A stretch of 64,000 nucleotides of DNA from an uncultured Clostridia bacterium. GTDB taxonomy: Bacteria > Bacillota > Clostridia > Christensenellales > Borkfalkiaceae. The notes beneath the pieces were generated by a model that was not told the origin of the DNA, ran no database searches, and saw nothing but the letters and a program-made list of their open reading frames with translations. Position 1 is the stretch's first letter, and each line of letters opens with the position of its first letter. Position numbers and translations under genes: made by a program. The DNA lies in contig CANPZW010000001.1 in the NCBI GenBank assembly GCA_947589385.1, positions 1 to 64,000 of the forward strand. The letters are read 5' to 3'. Below are positions 1 through 7,870 of the stretch, piece by piece.

Positions 1-147
1 ACGCGTGTTTTCGTGAAGCTGAAATTTCGCTTTCATCGCCTTTGTGGCGTAAAGAATTTCGAAAATTTCCTCCGTCGGGTAGTCGTAAAGCTTTAATAGG
101 TGCTTATTCCCGATTCCGTAGGAGGGAGAATACCTGTTTATATCCAT
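1..147 (-). CDS. Ornithine carbamoyltransferase-family protein, N-terminal fragment
   Basis: The gene starts at an ATG at 147 and runs off the left edge, so only 49 residues are visible. GGAG lies six bases before this ATG on the minus strand, which supports the start. The segment KHLLKLYDYPTEEIF followed by a helix rich in Ala and Lys resembles the first helices of ornithine-type carbamoyltransferases (HLL.L.D.s.EEI..LL..A..lKa). The carbamoyl-phosphate motif STRTR would lie beyond the edge and cannot be checked. Such enzymes transfer a carbamoyl group to ornithine, putrescine or related amines. The polyamine operon at 30-37 kb is too distant to assign a substrate from. Confidence 0.55.
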   Translation of the reverse strand, partial: MDINRYSPSYGIGNKHLLKLYDYPTEEIFEILYATKAMKAKFQLHENTR

Positions 148-192
148 TTATTTCTCCGATTGAAGATATTATATCACCTATCACGTAGAAAT

Positions 193-783
193 TCAACTTT
201 TTTCGGCATGTCTTTCCGAAAATACGCAGCCGCAGTAGTTCTGTCTATATAAATTGTGCTCCTTTGAAAGTTCGCAGCTTCTTAAATATCCGTTCCGTTT
301 TTTAAAGTCGCTGTAAAGCCACATATCGCCGCCTATCTCCTTGCCTATGGAGTTTATTATTTCGGCGTTTTTCAAGGGACTTATTGTAAGGGTGGTCGTG
401 AAAAAATCGTAGCCGCCCACCTTTGCGGCTTCGTAAGTTTTTTTAAGCCGAAGCCCGAAGCACGCGGCGCAGCGTTCGCCGCCCTCGGGGCAGTCCTCCA
501 ACCCGCGCACAGCCGAATAAAATTCCTCCGCGCCGTGTCCGCAGTCCATAAAGTCCGCCCAGCCTGTTTCTTCTGTGAAACGTAAAAGTTCTGCCTTTCT
601 CCTTTCGTATTCCCCGCCCTCTATATTCGGGTTGTAAAAGAAAACGGTTATTTTAAAAAATTCTTTCAGCCTTTCGAGGCACGCGGAAGCGCACGGCGCG
701 CAGCAGCAGTGCAGCAAAAGCCGTCCGCCCGCGCCCTTTTGCGCCTGTTCCAGCATAAGACTGTCAAAGTTGAGCTTCGTCAT
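193..783 (-). CDS. queH: Epoxyqueuosine reductase QueH
   Basis: This protein of 196 residues reduces epoxyqueuosine to queuosine in the wobble position of tRNAs, the last step of queuosine synthesis, and is the non-homologous alternative to QueG. The N-terminus carries HCCCAPC (about residues 25-31), then CPEGGERCAACFGLRL in the middle and YCGC near the C-terminus. Together these give the cysteine sets expected for the Fe-S cluster and the second metal site of the DUF208/QueH family. TTLTISPLK is also typical. The start at 783 is chosen because it follows a consensus promoter so closely that the A of the ATG is the predicted +1. No ribosome binding site is visible. An upstream in-frame ATG at 801 overlaps the promoter spacer. 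Confidence 0.9.
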   Translation of the reverse strand: MTKLNFDSLMLEQAQKGAGGRLLLHCCCAPCASACLERLKEFFKITVFFYNPNIEGGEYERRKAELLRFTEETGWADFMDCGHGAEEFYSAVRGLEDCPEGGERCAACFGLRLKKTYEAAKVGGYDFFTTTLTISPLKNAEIINSIGKEIGGDMWLYSDFKKRNGYLRSCELSKEHNLYRQNYCGCVFSERHAEKS

Positions 784-789
784 ACAAAA

Positions 790-818
790 ATTGTAGCACA
801 TTGCGGGGCATATTTCAA
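790..818 (-). promoter_or_regulatory. queH promoter, leaderless arrangement
   Basis: On the minus strand TTGAAA (818-813) is followed by 17 bases and TACAAT (795-790). Six bases then separate the -10 box from the ATG at 783, so transcription should begin on the start codon. Confidence 0.7.
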
Positions 819-849
819 CTTTTATTATCGGCGTTGCAATTAAAAATTC

Positions 850-899
850 TTGCAAAAGCCGCGCCGTTGTGTTATTATATGGCTATATCAACTTTGGAG
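850..899 (+). promoter_or_regulatory. Promoter and ribosome binding site of the ABC ATPase gene
   Basis: TTGCAA (850-855), 17 bases, TATTAT (873-878), predicted start near 885, then GGAG at 896-899 ahead of the ATG at 906. This promoter is back to back with the queH promoter. Confidence 0.6.
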
Positions 900-905
900 A
901 CGATA

Positions 906-2135
906 ATGTCAGGTTTGAATTTAAACGGCATAACCAAAATATATCCTTCGGGCGCGACGGCGCTGTACGACGTTTCCCTCGAAGCGGGCGACAGGGAATT
1001 TCTTGTGATACTCGGCGGGGAGAAGTGCGGCAAATCCAGCCTTCTGAAAGTCATAGCGGGGGTGGAAGACGCGAGCTCGGGCGGCGTTTTCATCGACGGC
1101 AAGGACTTAACGGGCGTCGAACCCAAGGACAGGGACGTGGCAATGGTTTACCGCGGCGATACGCTTTATCCCTCGCTTAACGTCTATGACAATATGGCTT
1201 TCGGGCTACGGCTTAGAAAAGCGCCGCAGGCGCTGATAGACAAGCGCGTAAAGTCGGCGGCGGATATTTTGGGCTTGAACGAAATTCTCTACCGCAAACC
1301 CAAGGTGCTTTCGGCGGCGGCGCGCCAGCGCGTAGCCATAGCGAGGGCGATTGTGAGAGAGCCGCGGCTCTATCTTTTCGACGAGCCGCTTGCGGGCATA
1401 GACGAAACTTTGCGCCGCGATATGCTCAACGTTATAATAAACTTGCAGGCGAGAATGAACGGCACGTTTATTTACGCCACAAAAAACCTTTCGGAAGCGC
1501 TTACGATAGGCACGCGTATAGCCGTTATGAAAAGCGGGCTTATCCAGCAGATAGATACGCCCTCGAATCTCTACGACTATCCCGCCAACACGTACGTAGC
1601 CTTTCTTATAGGCTCCCCGACGGTAAATCTTTTAAAAGACGTTAAAATCGTAAAGGGAGAGGACGGTTACGCCGCGGAATCCGGCTTCGGCAGACTGAAA
1701 CTGCCCGAAAACATAGTTAAACGCTTTTCGGATGTTGAAGAATACGCCCAAAGCGGCAAGGCGGTGATTTTGGGTCTCCGTCCCGAGGACGTTAAATGCG
1801 CCGCAGACGGACCTCTTTCCGCAAAAATGGGCAAAACGGAGGAGGCGGACGGCGTGACCTATGCGGAATGTACTCTGCCCGACGGTCAAATCGTCCTTGT
1901 CACGGCGGACGCGCATAAGGGCAAGACGGAAACGGTTTCGCTTGCGGTTGACGGAACAAGGCTGTATCTGTTCGACGCGGAAACGCGGCTTACGCTTTTA
2001 TCCAGAGATAGCGGATATAAGCCTACGGGGCACAAGGACGCGGACAGAATACCCCTTCCCTATCCAGAGGAACAGCGGATAATCGAAAAGCTTAAACCGC
2101 AGAAGCAGAACTTACCTAAGAAAAAAATCAGATGA
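906..2135 (+). CDS. MalK/UgpC-like ABC ATPase with degenerate catalytic motifs
   Basis: The 409-residue protein has the layout of ATPases that drive sugar ABC importers: a nucleotide-binding domain (about 1-235) followed by a TOBE/MOP regulatory region with GLRPEDV. The Walker A (GGEKCGKSS, 37-45), the Walker B with its glutamate (LYLFDEP, 155-161) and the A-loop tyrosine are present. Three other motifs are not. The Q-loop glutamine is Arg83 (VYRG instead of VFQ.). The signature LSGGQ reads LSAAA (135-139). The H-loop histidine is Lys193 (ATKNL instead of .THDQ). ATP binding is therefore plausible, but hydrolysis in the usual way is doubtful. GGAG seven bases upstream fixes the start. No permease or binding-protein gene is adjacent. 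A regulatory or structural partner role is inference. Confidence 0.85.
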   Translation: MSGLNLNGITKIYPSGATALYDVSLEAGDREFLVILGGEKCGKSSLLKVIAGVEDASSGGVFIDGKDLTGVEPKDRDVAMVYRGDTLYPSLNVYDNMAFGLRLRKAPQALIDKRVKSAADILGLNEILYRKPKVLSAAARQRVAIARAIVREPRLYLFDEPLAGIDETLRRDMLNVIINLQARMNGTFIYATKNLSEALTIGTRIAVMKSGLIQQIDTPSNLYDYPANTYVAFLIGSPTVNLLKDVKIVKGEDGYAAESGFGRLKLPENIVKRFSDVEEYAQSGKAVILGLRPEDVKCAADGPLSAKMGKTEEADGVTYAECTLPDGQIVLVTADAHKGKTETVSLAVDGTRLYLFDAETRLTLLSRDSGYKPTGHKDADRIPLPYPEEQRIIEKLKPQKQNLPKKKIR

Positions 2136-2141
2136 CGACCC

Positions 2142-2166
2142 AAAAGCCCCGACAAGGGGTTTTTGT
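2142..2166 (+). terminator. Short intrinsic terminator after the ABC ATPase gene
   Basis: A run AAAAG, then CCCC, a short loop and GGGG followed by TTTTT. The stem is short, so efficiency is uncertain. Confidence 0.5.
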
Positions 2167-2207
2167 TGTAATGGGTTATTGTTCTTTCCAATAATTTTCT
2201 AAAAATA

Positions 2208-3080
2208 ATGGCAGAAGTATTTCTCGACGCGTTTCTCGATACGCTTAAAGTCTTTCCGTTTCTTCTTGTAATATATATAATTATAGAGCTGATAGAACAC
2301 AAGACTACGCTTACGGGCAACCGCAAAATTTTACAGGGACGTTTAGCCCCGCTTATAGGCTCGGCGGCGGGAATAATACCGCTGTGCGGGTTTTCCGTCA
2401 TGGCTTCGAAGCTGTACGAAAAGGATTATATAAAGACGGGTACGCTTTTATCGGTGTTTATCGCCACATCCGACGAAGCTGTGATAATTCTTTTAACCGA
2501 CTTTACGTCTGCGGCGCTTCGGGCGATTTTGCCGCTTGTGGTCATAAAATTCGTGCTTGCGGTGGCGGTGGGCTACGCCGTGAACGCCTTAATTTCAGGT
2601 AAGTCGGAATCCGTCCTTCCGCAAGGCGAGGTGGAGTATTCCTGCGGTCATTCTCATCACGGCGGAAAATCCGCCGTACAGCTTTATCTTTTGTCGCCGC
2701 TATGGCATTCATTCAAAATAACCCTGTATCTGTTCGCCGTCAACCTTGCTTTCGGACTTATAATTTTTTACGTGGGCGAGGATAAAATAGCCGCCTCTTT
2801 CGGCGTAAATATTTGGTTGCAGCCCCTTATAACCGCCGCCGTAGGGTTGATTCCAAGCTGCGCTTCGAGCGTGATTGTCACAAGCGCCTATCTTCACGGA
2901 GGAATTGCCTTCGGCAGTATGCTGGCGGGACTTTCCGTGAACGCGGGCATGGGATTCGTCGTTTTGATGAAAAACACCAAAAAATTAAAGCGCAATCTCG
3001 CGCTGCTCGCCTTTTCTTATGCTGTCGCATATGTTGCGGGCATACTTGTCAACCTTCTTGCGCCCTATCTGAATTTGTAA
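2208..3080 (+). CDS. Putative 10-TM heavy-metal exporter (ArsP_2-like)
   Basis: A 290-residue polytopic membrane protein. Two halves each carry a related signature, IIPLCGFSVMASKLY near residue 57 and LIPSCASSVIVTSAY near residue 214, suggesting an internal duplication with a conserved Pro-x-Cys pair in the membrane. A cytoplasmic or extracellular loop contains CGHSHHGG, a likely metal ligand patch. This matches what I know of the ArsP_2/putative manganese or arsenic efflux permease family. Metal specificity is not determined by sequence. It lies just upstream of a metal-sensing repressor and a zinc/cadmium ATPase. No clear ribosome binding site precedes the ATG, so the exact start is less certain. 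Confidence 0.65.
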   Translation: MAEVFLDAFLDTLKVFPFLLVIYIIIELIEHKTTLTGNRKILQGRLAPLIGSAAGIIPLCGFSVMASKLYEKDYIKTGTLLSVFIATSDEAVIILLTDFTSAALRAILPLVVIKFVLAVAVGYAVNALISGKSESVLPQGEVEYSCGHSHHGGKSAVQLYLLSPLWHSFKITLYLFAVNLAFGLIIFYVGEDKIAASFGVNIWLQPLITAAVGLIPSCASSVIVTSAYLHGGIAFGSMLAGLSVNAGMGFVVLMKNTKKLKRNLALLAFSYAVAYVAGILVNLLAPYLNL

Positions 3081-3098
3081 AATTTTCAAAAAATTTCC

Positions 3099-3128
3099 CC
3101 CCGAACGCTTGACAATCCGCGTTCGGGG
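3099..3128. repeat. Perfect 10-bp inverted repeat enclosing the -35 box
   Basis: CCCCGAACGC (3099-3108) and GCGTTCGGGG (3119-3128) are exact reverse complements. The 10-base loop begins with TTGACA, the -35 hexamer of the downstream promoter. There is no T-run after it on the plus strand, so simple termination of the upstream gene is unlikely. A T-rich run follows on the minus strand. Confidence 0.6.
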
Positions 3129-3166
3129 TATTATTATAATATTATCATATGAATATTCGTTCATAT
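3109..3166 (+). promoter_or_regulatory. Promoter and ArsR/SmtB-type operator of the metal-resistance genes
   Basis: TTGACA (3109-3114), 17 bases, TATTAT (3132-3137). Downstream of the -10 box is ATATGAA (3147-3153), six bases, TTCATAT (3160-3166), the classical operator shape for SmtB/CadC-type repressors. It covers the predicted transcription start, so binding should block initiation. Confidence 0.7.
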
Positions 3167-3197
3167 TTCAGCATATAATATACCAAAGGAGGAATTT

Positions 3198-3548
3198 ATG
3201 CAAAAATTCGACGAAGAGGAACTGCATGCGCGCCGCATAAAGGAAGTGCTTGTGGAAATGCCTTCCGAAGAGCAGATTGCCGAAATGGGGCGGCGTTTTA
3301 AGGCTTTAAGCGAGCCTTCCCGCCTAAAAATACTTCTTGCGCTTTCGGGCGGCGAACTATGCGTGGACCACATAGCGGAAGCGGCGGGGGGCAATCAAAG
3401 CGCAGTATCCCACCAGCTTAAAACGCTTAAAGACAACCGAATAATAAAGTGCCGCCGCGATGGGAAAAAAATTCTGTATTCCATTTCCGATTGGCATATA
3501 ATGACCATGTTGCAGCTTTCGAAGGAGCATTTGAATTGCAATGAATAG
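3198..3548 (+). CDS. ArsR/SmtB-family metal-responsive repressor
   Basis: A 116-residue winged-helix repressor with the recognition helix region NQSAVSHQLKTLKDNRI and wing CRRDGKKILYSI. The last helix carries Asp, His at +2, His at +13 and Cys at +16 (from DWH near residue 97). This is the spacing of the alpha-5 zinc site of SmtB and CzrA, with Cys in place of the fourth Glu/His ligand. The alpha-3 helix has ELCV with only one cysteine. It should dissociate from DNA when zinc, cobalt or cadmium binds; that is family knowledge. AAAGGAGG precedes the ATG at ideal spacing. The stop overlaps the ATPase start by eight bases, so the two are translationally coupled. Confidence 0.9.
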   Translation: MQKFDEEELHARRIKEVLVEMPSEEQIAEMGRRFKALSEPSRLKILLALSGGELCVDHIAEAAGGNQSAVSHQLKTLKDNRIIKCRRDGKKILYSISDWHIMTMLQLSKEHLNCNE

Positions 3549-5874
3549 CGTAATAAAAATAAGCGGTCTTGATTGTGCTAACTGCGCCCGCGAGCTGGAA
3601 GAGGAAATAGCTAAAATAAAGGGCGTATCCTCTGTTTCCGTCGATTTTATGGCGCAGAAGGTAGTTGTGGAAGCCGAGGACGGAGTACTCGAAAAAGTCA
3701 AATACATATGCGATAATTTCGAGGACGTGCGGGTTGTGGAAACCGACGCGCCGGAAGAAAACGGGCGTGGGGAAAGAATTTTCGGGGAAAAGATAAAAAT
3801 CGCCAACCTCTGCTGCGCCAACTGCGGCAGGGAGCTTGAAGAATTGCTCAACAAAATCGACGGCGTGGAGGCGGCGGTGGATTTCATGAATATGCGCGTC
3901 ATATTGAACGCGCAGACGCCCGACGCCCGCGAAAAGGCGATAAACGCCATAACTCACTTCGAGGACGTGAAAATAGTCGATGAAACCTCGAAAAAGAGCG
4001 CGTTCAAGGAGCATAAAAAGGATATAATATGCCTTGCCGCCGCTCTGGCGCTTTTTGTTCCTGCCATTGTGCTGGATTTAACGGGCATAGCGCGGCTTAA
4101 TCTCGCGTACAGGATAACCGTTTACTGCCTGTACGGGCTTTCCTACCTTGCCGCGGGTCATCCCGTGCTTATAAACACGGCAAAGAATATTGTAAAGGGC
4201 AGGATTTTCGACGAAAACTTTCTTATGACCATAGCTTCGCTGGGAGCTGTGCTTTTGGGGATTTTCTCGGGCGACGGCTTTTACGAAGGAGTTGCGGTAA
4301 TGCTTTTGTATCAGCTCGGCGAGTTGTTGCAGGCGGTTGCCGTCGGTTCTTCCCGCAATTCCATTGCAGACCTTATGAGCCTTAAAAGTGATTTCGCGAC
4401 CCTTGTAACCGAAAACGGGCAGCGCGTGGTTTCTCCCGAGGAGCTGAGGATAGGCGATAAAATTATCATAAAGGCGGGTGAAAAAGTGCCTGCCGATTGC
4501 AGAATCGTAAAGGGCGGCACATCGCTGGACGTAAAAAGTCTTAACGGCGAACCTCTCCCGCGCGACGTAAGCGAGGGTGACGAGATTCTTTCGGGCAGTA
4601 TAAATATATCGAAAATCATCGAAGCGGAGGTAGTGCGCGAATACAGGGATTCCGCCGTGGCGAAAATTCTCGAAATGGTGGAAAATTCCACCTCGCGCAA
4701 ATCCAAACCCGAAAAATTCATAACGAAATTTGCAAAATACTATACCCCCGCGGTTTGTATAGCGGCGATAATTGTCGCAGCGGCAGTCCCGACGGTAATA
4801 TGCGCGGTAAATTCGGCTTTCTTATGGAGCGTTTACCGCGGCTGGATATACAAGGCGCTTACATTCCTTGTAATTTCCTGCCCGTGCGCGCTTGTAATAT
4901 CCGTTCCGCTTTCGTATTTCGGCGGAATAGGGCGTTGCGCTAAATTCGGTATTCTCGTCAAAGGCTCTACCTGCCTCGACGAGCTGGCGCTTTCAACGGT
5001 AGCCGCTTTCGACAAGACGGGCACTATGACAGAGGGCGCGTTCAAAGTGCGTAAATTTTCGGACGAAAGGGCTTTAAAACTTGCCGCCGCCGCCGAAAAG
5101 TATTCGTCGCATCCCATAGCGGCGGCATTCGCAGACATACATTCCGACACGACCGTTTCGGAGGCGGAGGAGATTGCGGGTAGGGGCGTAAAATGCCTTG
5201 CGGACGGAAAAGTTCTTCTTTGCGGCAATGCAAAACTTCTTGAAGAGCGCGGCGTGAAATTTACGCCTACGGAAAGCGTATCCACCCTTATATACGTGGC
5301 GTACGGCGGGGAATATATAGGAGTAATAGAGGTTGACGACGGCGTTAAAGAGGGGGCGAAAGAGGCGATAGCCGCGCTGAAATCGGACGGAATATCCTAT
5401 GCCGTAATGCTTACGGGCGATTCAAAAGCGCGTGCGGCTGCCGTTGCGGAAGAAGTCGGGTTAGACGGTTTTTCTGCGGCTCTCCTTCCCGATAAAAAGC
5501 TTGAAGAGGCAGAAAAACTGAAAGAGCGCGGTAAGCTTATGTACGTCGGCGACGGCATAAACGACGCGCCCGTGATGACCGCGGCGGATTGCGCCGTATC
5601 TATGGGCAAAGTGGGCTCGGATGCGGCTATTGAAGCGAGCGACGTAGTACTTGTTTCGGACAATATCGCTCTCATACCGAAAGGCAGAAGAATAGCAAGA
5701 GGCACCCGAAGAATAGTCGTACAGAATATAGTCGGTTCTCTCGCCGTAAAACTTGCGGTAATGGCGTGCGGAATAGCGATAGCGGGCTTCCCGCTTATAG
5801 TTTCCGTCGTCGCTGACGTCGGGGTAATGCTTGTGGCTGTTCTGAATGCCATGCGCACCTCGCTTTTAAAGTAA
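3541..5874 (+). CDS. Zinc/cadmium/lead-type P1B ATPase (CadA/ZntA-like)
   Basis: The 777-residue pump exports divalent soft metals across the cytoplasmic membrane at the cost of ATP. Two N-terminal HMA domains carry CANC (near residues 11 and 92). The transmembrane metal site is CPC (447-449) within CPCALVISVP. The phosphorylated aspartate is in DKTGT (Asp491), the HP motif is SSHPIA, and the hinge is GDGIND (670-675). The last helix has Asp-Val-Gly followed by LNAMR, typical of the P1B-2 (Zn/Cd/Pb) group. It is co-transcribed with the repressor, which overlaps its start by eight bases. Confidence 0.92.
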   Translation: MNSVIKISGLDCANCARELEEEIAKIKGVSSVSVDFMAQKVVVEAEDGVLEKVKYICDNFEDVRVVETDAPEENGRGERIFGEKIKIANLCCANCGRELEELLNKIDGVEAAVDFMNMRVILNAQTPDAREKAINAITHFEDVKIVDETSKKSAFKEHKKDIICLAAALALFVPAIVLDLTGIARLNLAYRITVYCLYGLSYLAAGHPVLINTAKNIVKGRIFDENFLMTIASLGAVLLGIFSGDGFYEGVAVMLLYQLGELLQAVAVGSSRNSIADLMSLKSDFATLVTENGQRVVSPEELRIGDKIIIKAGEKVPADCRIVKGGTSLDVKSLNGEPLPRDVSEGDEILSGSINISKIIEAEVVREYRDSAVAKILEMVENSTSRKSKPEKFITKFAKYYTPAVCIAAIIVAAAVPTVICAVNSAFLWSVYRGWIYKALTFLVISCPCALVISVPLSYFGGIGRCAKFGILVKGSTCLDELALSTVAAFDKTGTMTEGAFKVRKFSDERALKLAAAAEKYSSHPIAAAFADIHSDTTVSEAEEIAGRGVKCLADGKVLLCGNAKLLEERGVKFTPTESVSTLIYVAYGGEYIGVIEVDDGVKEGAKEAIAALKSDGISYAVMLTGDSKARAAAVAEEVGLDGFSAALLPDKKLEEAEKLKERGKLMYVGDGINDAPVMTAADCAVSMGKVGSDAAIEASDVVLVSDNIALIPKGRRIARGTRRIVVQNIVGSLAVKLAVMACGIAIAGFPLIVSVVADVGVMLVAVLNAMRTSLLK

Positions 5875-5875
5875 T

Positions 5876-5956
5876 TCATACCGAGGCTAACGCCAAGCGT
5901 ATCGCCGCGTTTAACAGCGCGGTTCGAATGTCATACCGAGGCTACGCCGAGCGTAT
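5876..5956. repeat. Imperfect direct repeat pair
   Basis: Two copies of a 26-27 bp unit starting TCATACCGAGGCTA, at 5876-5902 and 5931-5956, separated by 28 bp that include a CGCG-rich inverted segment. No coding frame is supported. It may be a fragment of an intergenic repeat family. Confidence 0.6.
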
Positions 5957-5981
5957 TCCATGTGAATACTTTGTTTTTGAA

Positions 5982-6010
5982 TGCGCCGCCGATTTCGGGG
6001 CGGCGGCGCA
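5982..6010. terminator. GC-rich palindrome upstream of ade
   Basis: Ten-base perfect stem TGCGCCGCCG/CGGCGGCGCA with a nine-base loop, preceded by a T-rich stretch. It could end transcription from the ATPase gene, but the downstream T-run is poor. Confidence 0.5.
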
Positions 6011-6043
6011 GAATTTAAAAAACTGTTGTCAACGGAGAATTTT

Positions 6044-7762
6044 ATGCTTGAAAAATATATCAAAGCCGCCCGCGGAGAAGTAAAGGCGGAACTTGTTTTG
6101 AAAAACGCCTCGTACGCGGACGTCTTTACGGGCGTCTGCCGCCACGGAGATATCGCTGTGACGGGCGATAAAATTGTGGGAGTGGGCGAGTACTGCGGCG
6201 AAAGGGAGATAGACTGTGAGAACTTCACAGTTCTTCCCGGCTATATCGACGGGCATGTCCATATCGAAAGTTCCCAGCTTTCGCCCGAGGGATTTGCCTC
6301 GCTCATAGTGCCTCGCGGCACTACGGCGATAATCGCCGACCCGCACGAAATAACCAACGTCTGCGGCGAAGAAGGATATAAATACATTTCCGTAGCCGCC
6401 AAAAGCGTTCCGCTGGACGTCTTTTTACAGCTTCCGTCCTGCGTCCCCGCAACGCCATTTGAAACGAGCGGCGCAATCCTTACGGGCGGCGACATCGAAA
6501 GGGATATTAAAGATAGCGCAATTTTCGGGTTGGGCGAATTTATGAACTACCCCGGCGTCATAAACTGCGACCCCGATGTAATAAAAAAGCTGGAAGCGGC
6601 GCATGCTGCGGGTAAAATTATCGACGGTCACGCCCCCGCCGTGCACGGTAAGGATTTGAACGCATACCTATGCGGCGGAATTTCTACCGACCACGAATGT
6701 GTAACGGGGGCAGAGATAGAGGAAAAAATTTCAAAGGGTATGTATGTGCATATACGCCACGGCTCATCTACGCAAAATCTTTGCAACGCAAGGTATATGA
6801 CCGACAAGAATTTCCGCCGTTTTCTTCTGTGCACAGACGACAGGCACGCCGCCGACCTAAAAGAAAAGGGGCATATAGACGACGCGCTTCGCCGTCTTGT
6901 GACCGATTTCGGCGTTGAACCCGTCCGTGCGGTGACTTGCGCTACTCTTAACGCCGCCGAATGTTACGGTTTGAAATTCCGCGGGGGAATTGCGCCTTTC
7001 TGGCTTGCCGACCTCGTAGTTGTGGATAATTTAAAGGACTTCAACGCCAAGTACGTTATAAAAAACGGAAAAATCGTCGCAAAGAATGGCAAGCCCCTTT
7101 TCGACGCTACGAAGCGCTATCTTCCCGGAAGCGTTTTAAACACCGTGCGCCTTAAAAGGGAACTCGTTCCCGAAGATTTCGTATTAAAGCTTAATGGCAC
7201 GAAAGCCAAAGCAATGACGATAGAGCCCGGCGGGGTCGTTACGGGCTGTGAAATAGTGGAGGTAAAGTCGGAAAAGGGGGACGTCGTATTGAAGGGAACC
7301 GACCTTTTGAAGCTCGCCGTTGTGGAACGCCATAAGCTGACGGGAAATATAGGCAGGGCGCTTTTCAAGGGCTACGGTTTCAAAGGCGGGGCGCTTGGAA
7401 TCACAATCGCCCACGACAGCCACAACATAATTTTAATGGGCGACGACAACGCCGCAATGGCGAAAGCCGCCAACACGCTTAAAGAAATAGGCGGCGGCAT
7501 GGTTATAGTGGAAAACGCTACGGGGAAAACGCATACGCTTACCCTTGACATAGGCGGTTTGATGTCCTCGCGCGACGCTGAAAGTTTACAGCGCGACAGC
7601 CGCGCTTTAATCGAACTTGCCTATTCAATGGGAGTTAGAAGGGAGTATGAAGCTTTTATGTCGCTGGCGTTTTTGTCACTGGCGGTAATACCTAAACTCA
7701 AATTGCTCGATACGGGTTTGTTCGACGTCGAAAAATTTGCCTTTACCGATATTAACGCGTAA
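6044..7762 (+). CDS. ade: Adenine deaminase
   Basis: The 572-residue amidohydrolase converts adenine to hypoxanthine and ammonia in purine salvage. Metal ligands are visible in PGYIDGHVHIESS, then DPHEI, GHAP and STDHE. The C-terminal domain has the conserved AHDSHN segment, characteristic of the Ade family rather than the adenosine-deaminase-like type. Length is normal for the family. GGAG six bases ahead of the ATG at 6044 decides the start. An in-frame upstream ATG at 5981 falls inside the palindrome and has no ribosome binding site. It stands alone between the metal cluster and the convergent gpmI gene. Confidence 0.93.
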   Translation: MLEKYIKAARGEVKAELVLKNASYADVFTGVCRHGDIAVTGDKIVGVGEYCGEREIDCENFTVLPGYIDGHVHIESSQLSPEGFASLIVPRGTTAIIADPHEITNVCGEEGYKYISVAAKSVPLDVFLQLPSCVPATPFETSGAILTGGDIERDIKDSAIFGLGEFMNYPGVINCDPDVIKKLEAAHAAGKIIDGHAPAVHGKDLNAYLCGGISTDHECVTGAEIEEKISKGMYVHIRHGSSTQNLCNARYMTDKNFRRFLLCTDDRHAADLKEKGHIDDALRRLVTDFGVEPVRAVTCATLNAAECYGLKFRGGIAPFWLADLVVVDNLKDFNAKYVIKNGKIVAKNGKPLFDATKRYLPGSVLNTVRLKRELVPEDFVLKLNGTKAKAMTIEPGGVVTGCEIVEVKSEKGDVVLKGTDLLKLAVVERHKLTGNIGRALFKGYGFKGGALGITIAHDSHNIILMGDDNAAMAKAANTLKEIGGGMVIVENATGKTHTLTLDIGGLMSSRDAESLQRDSRALIELAYSMGVRREYEAFMSLAFLSLAVIPKLKLLDTGLFDVEKFAFTDINA

Positions 7763-7802
7763 CTTTCGGTAAGTTAAAACTTATCGCTTAACGGATTAAA
7801 TC

Positions 7803-7835
7803 AGCCCGCGGCGCAAAAATTTTGCGCCGCGGGCT
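7803..7835. terminator. Palindromic bidirectional terminator between ade and gpmI
   Basis: A 16-bp perfect stem starting AGCCCGCGGCGCAAAA on one side with a single-base centre. It sits between convergent genes and has A/T-rich flanks on both sides, so it can serve both strands. Confidence 0.7.
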
Positions 7836-7870
7836 TTAAATTATAAATACTTTCTAAACTTATTTAATTC

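Noticed and set aside
801-905. Extended N-terminus of the ABC ATPase
   Set aside because: It would be translated through its own promoter; GGAG at 896 serves the ATG at 906, where homology to MalK-type proteins begins.
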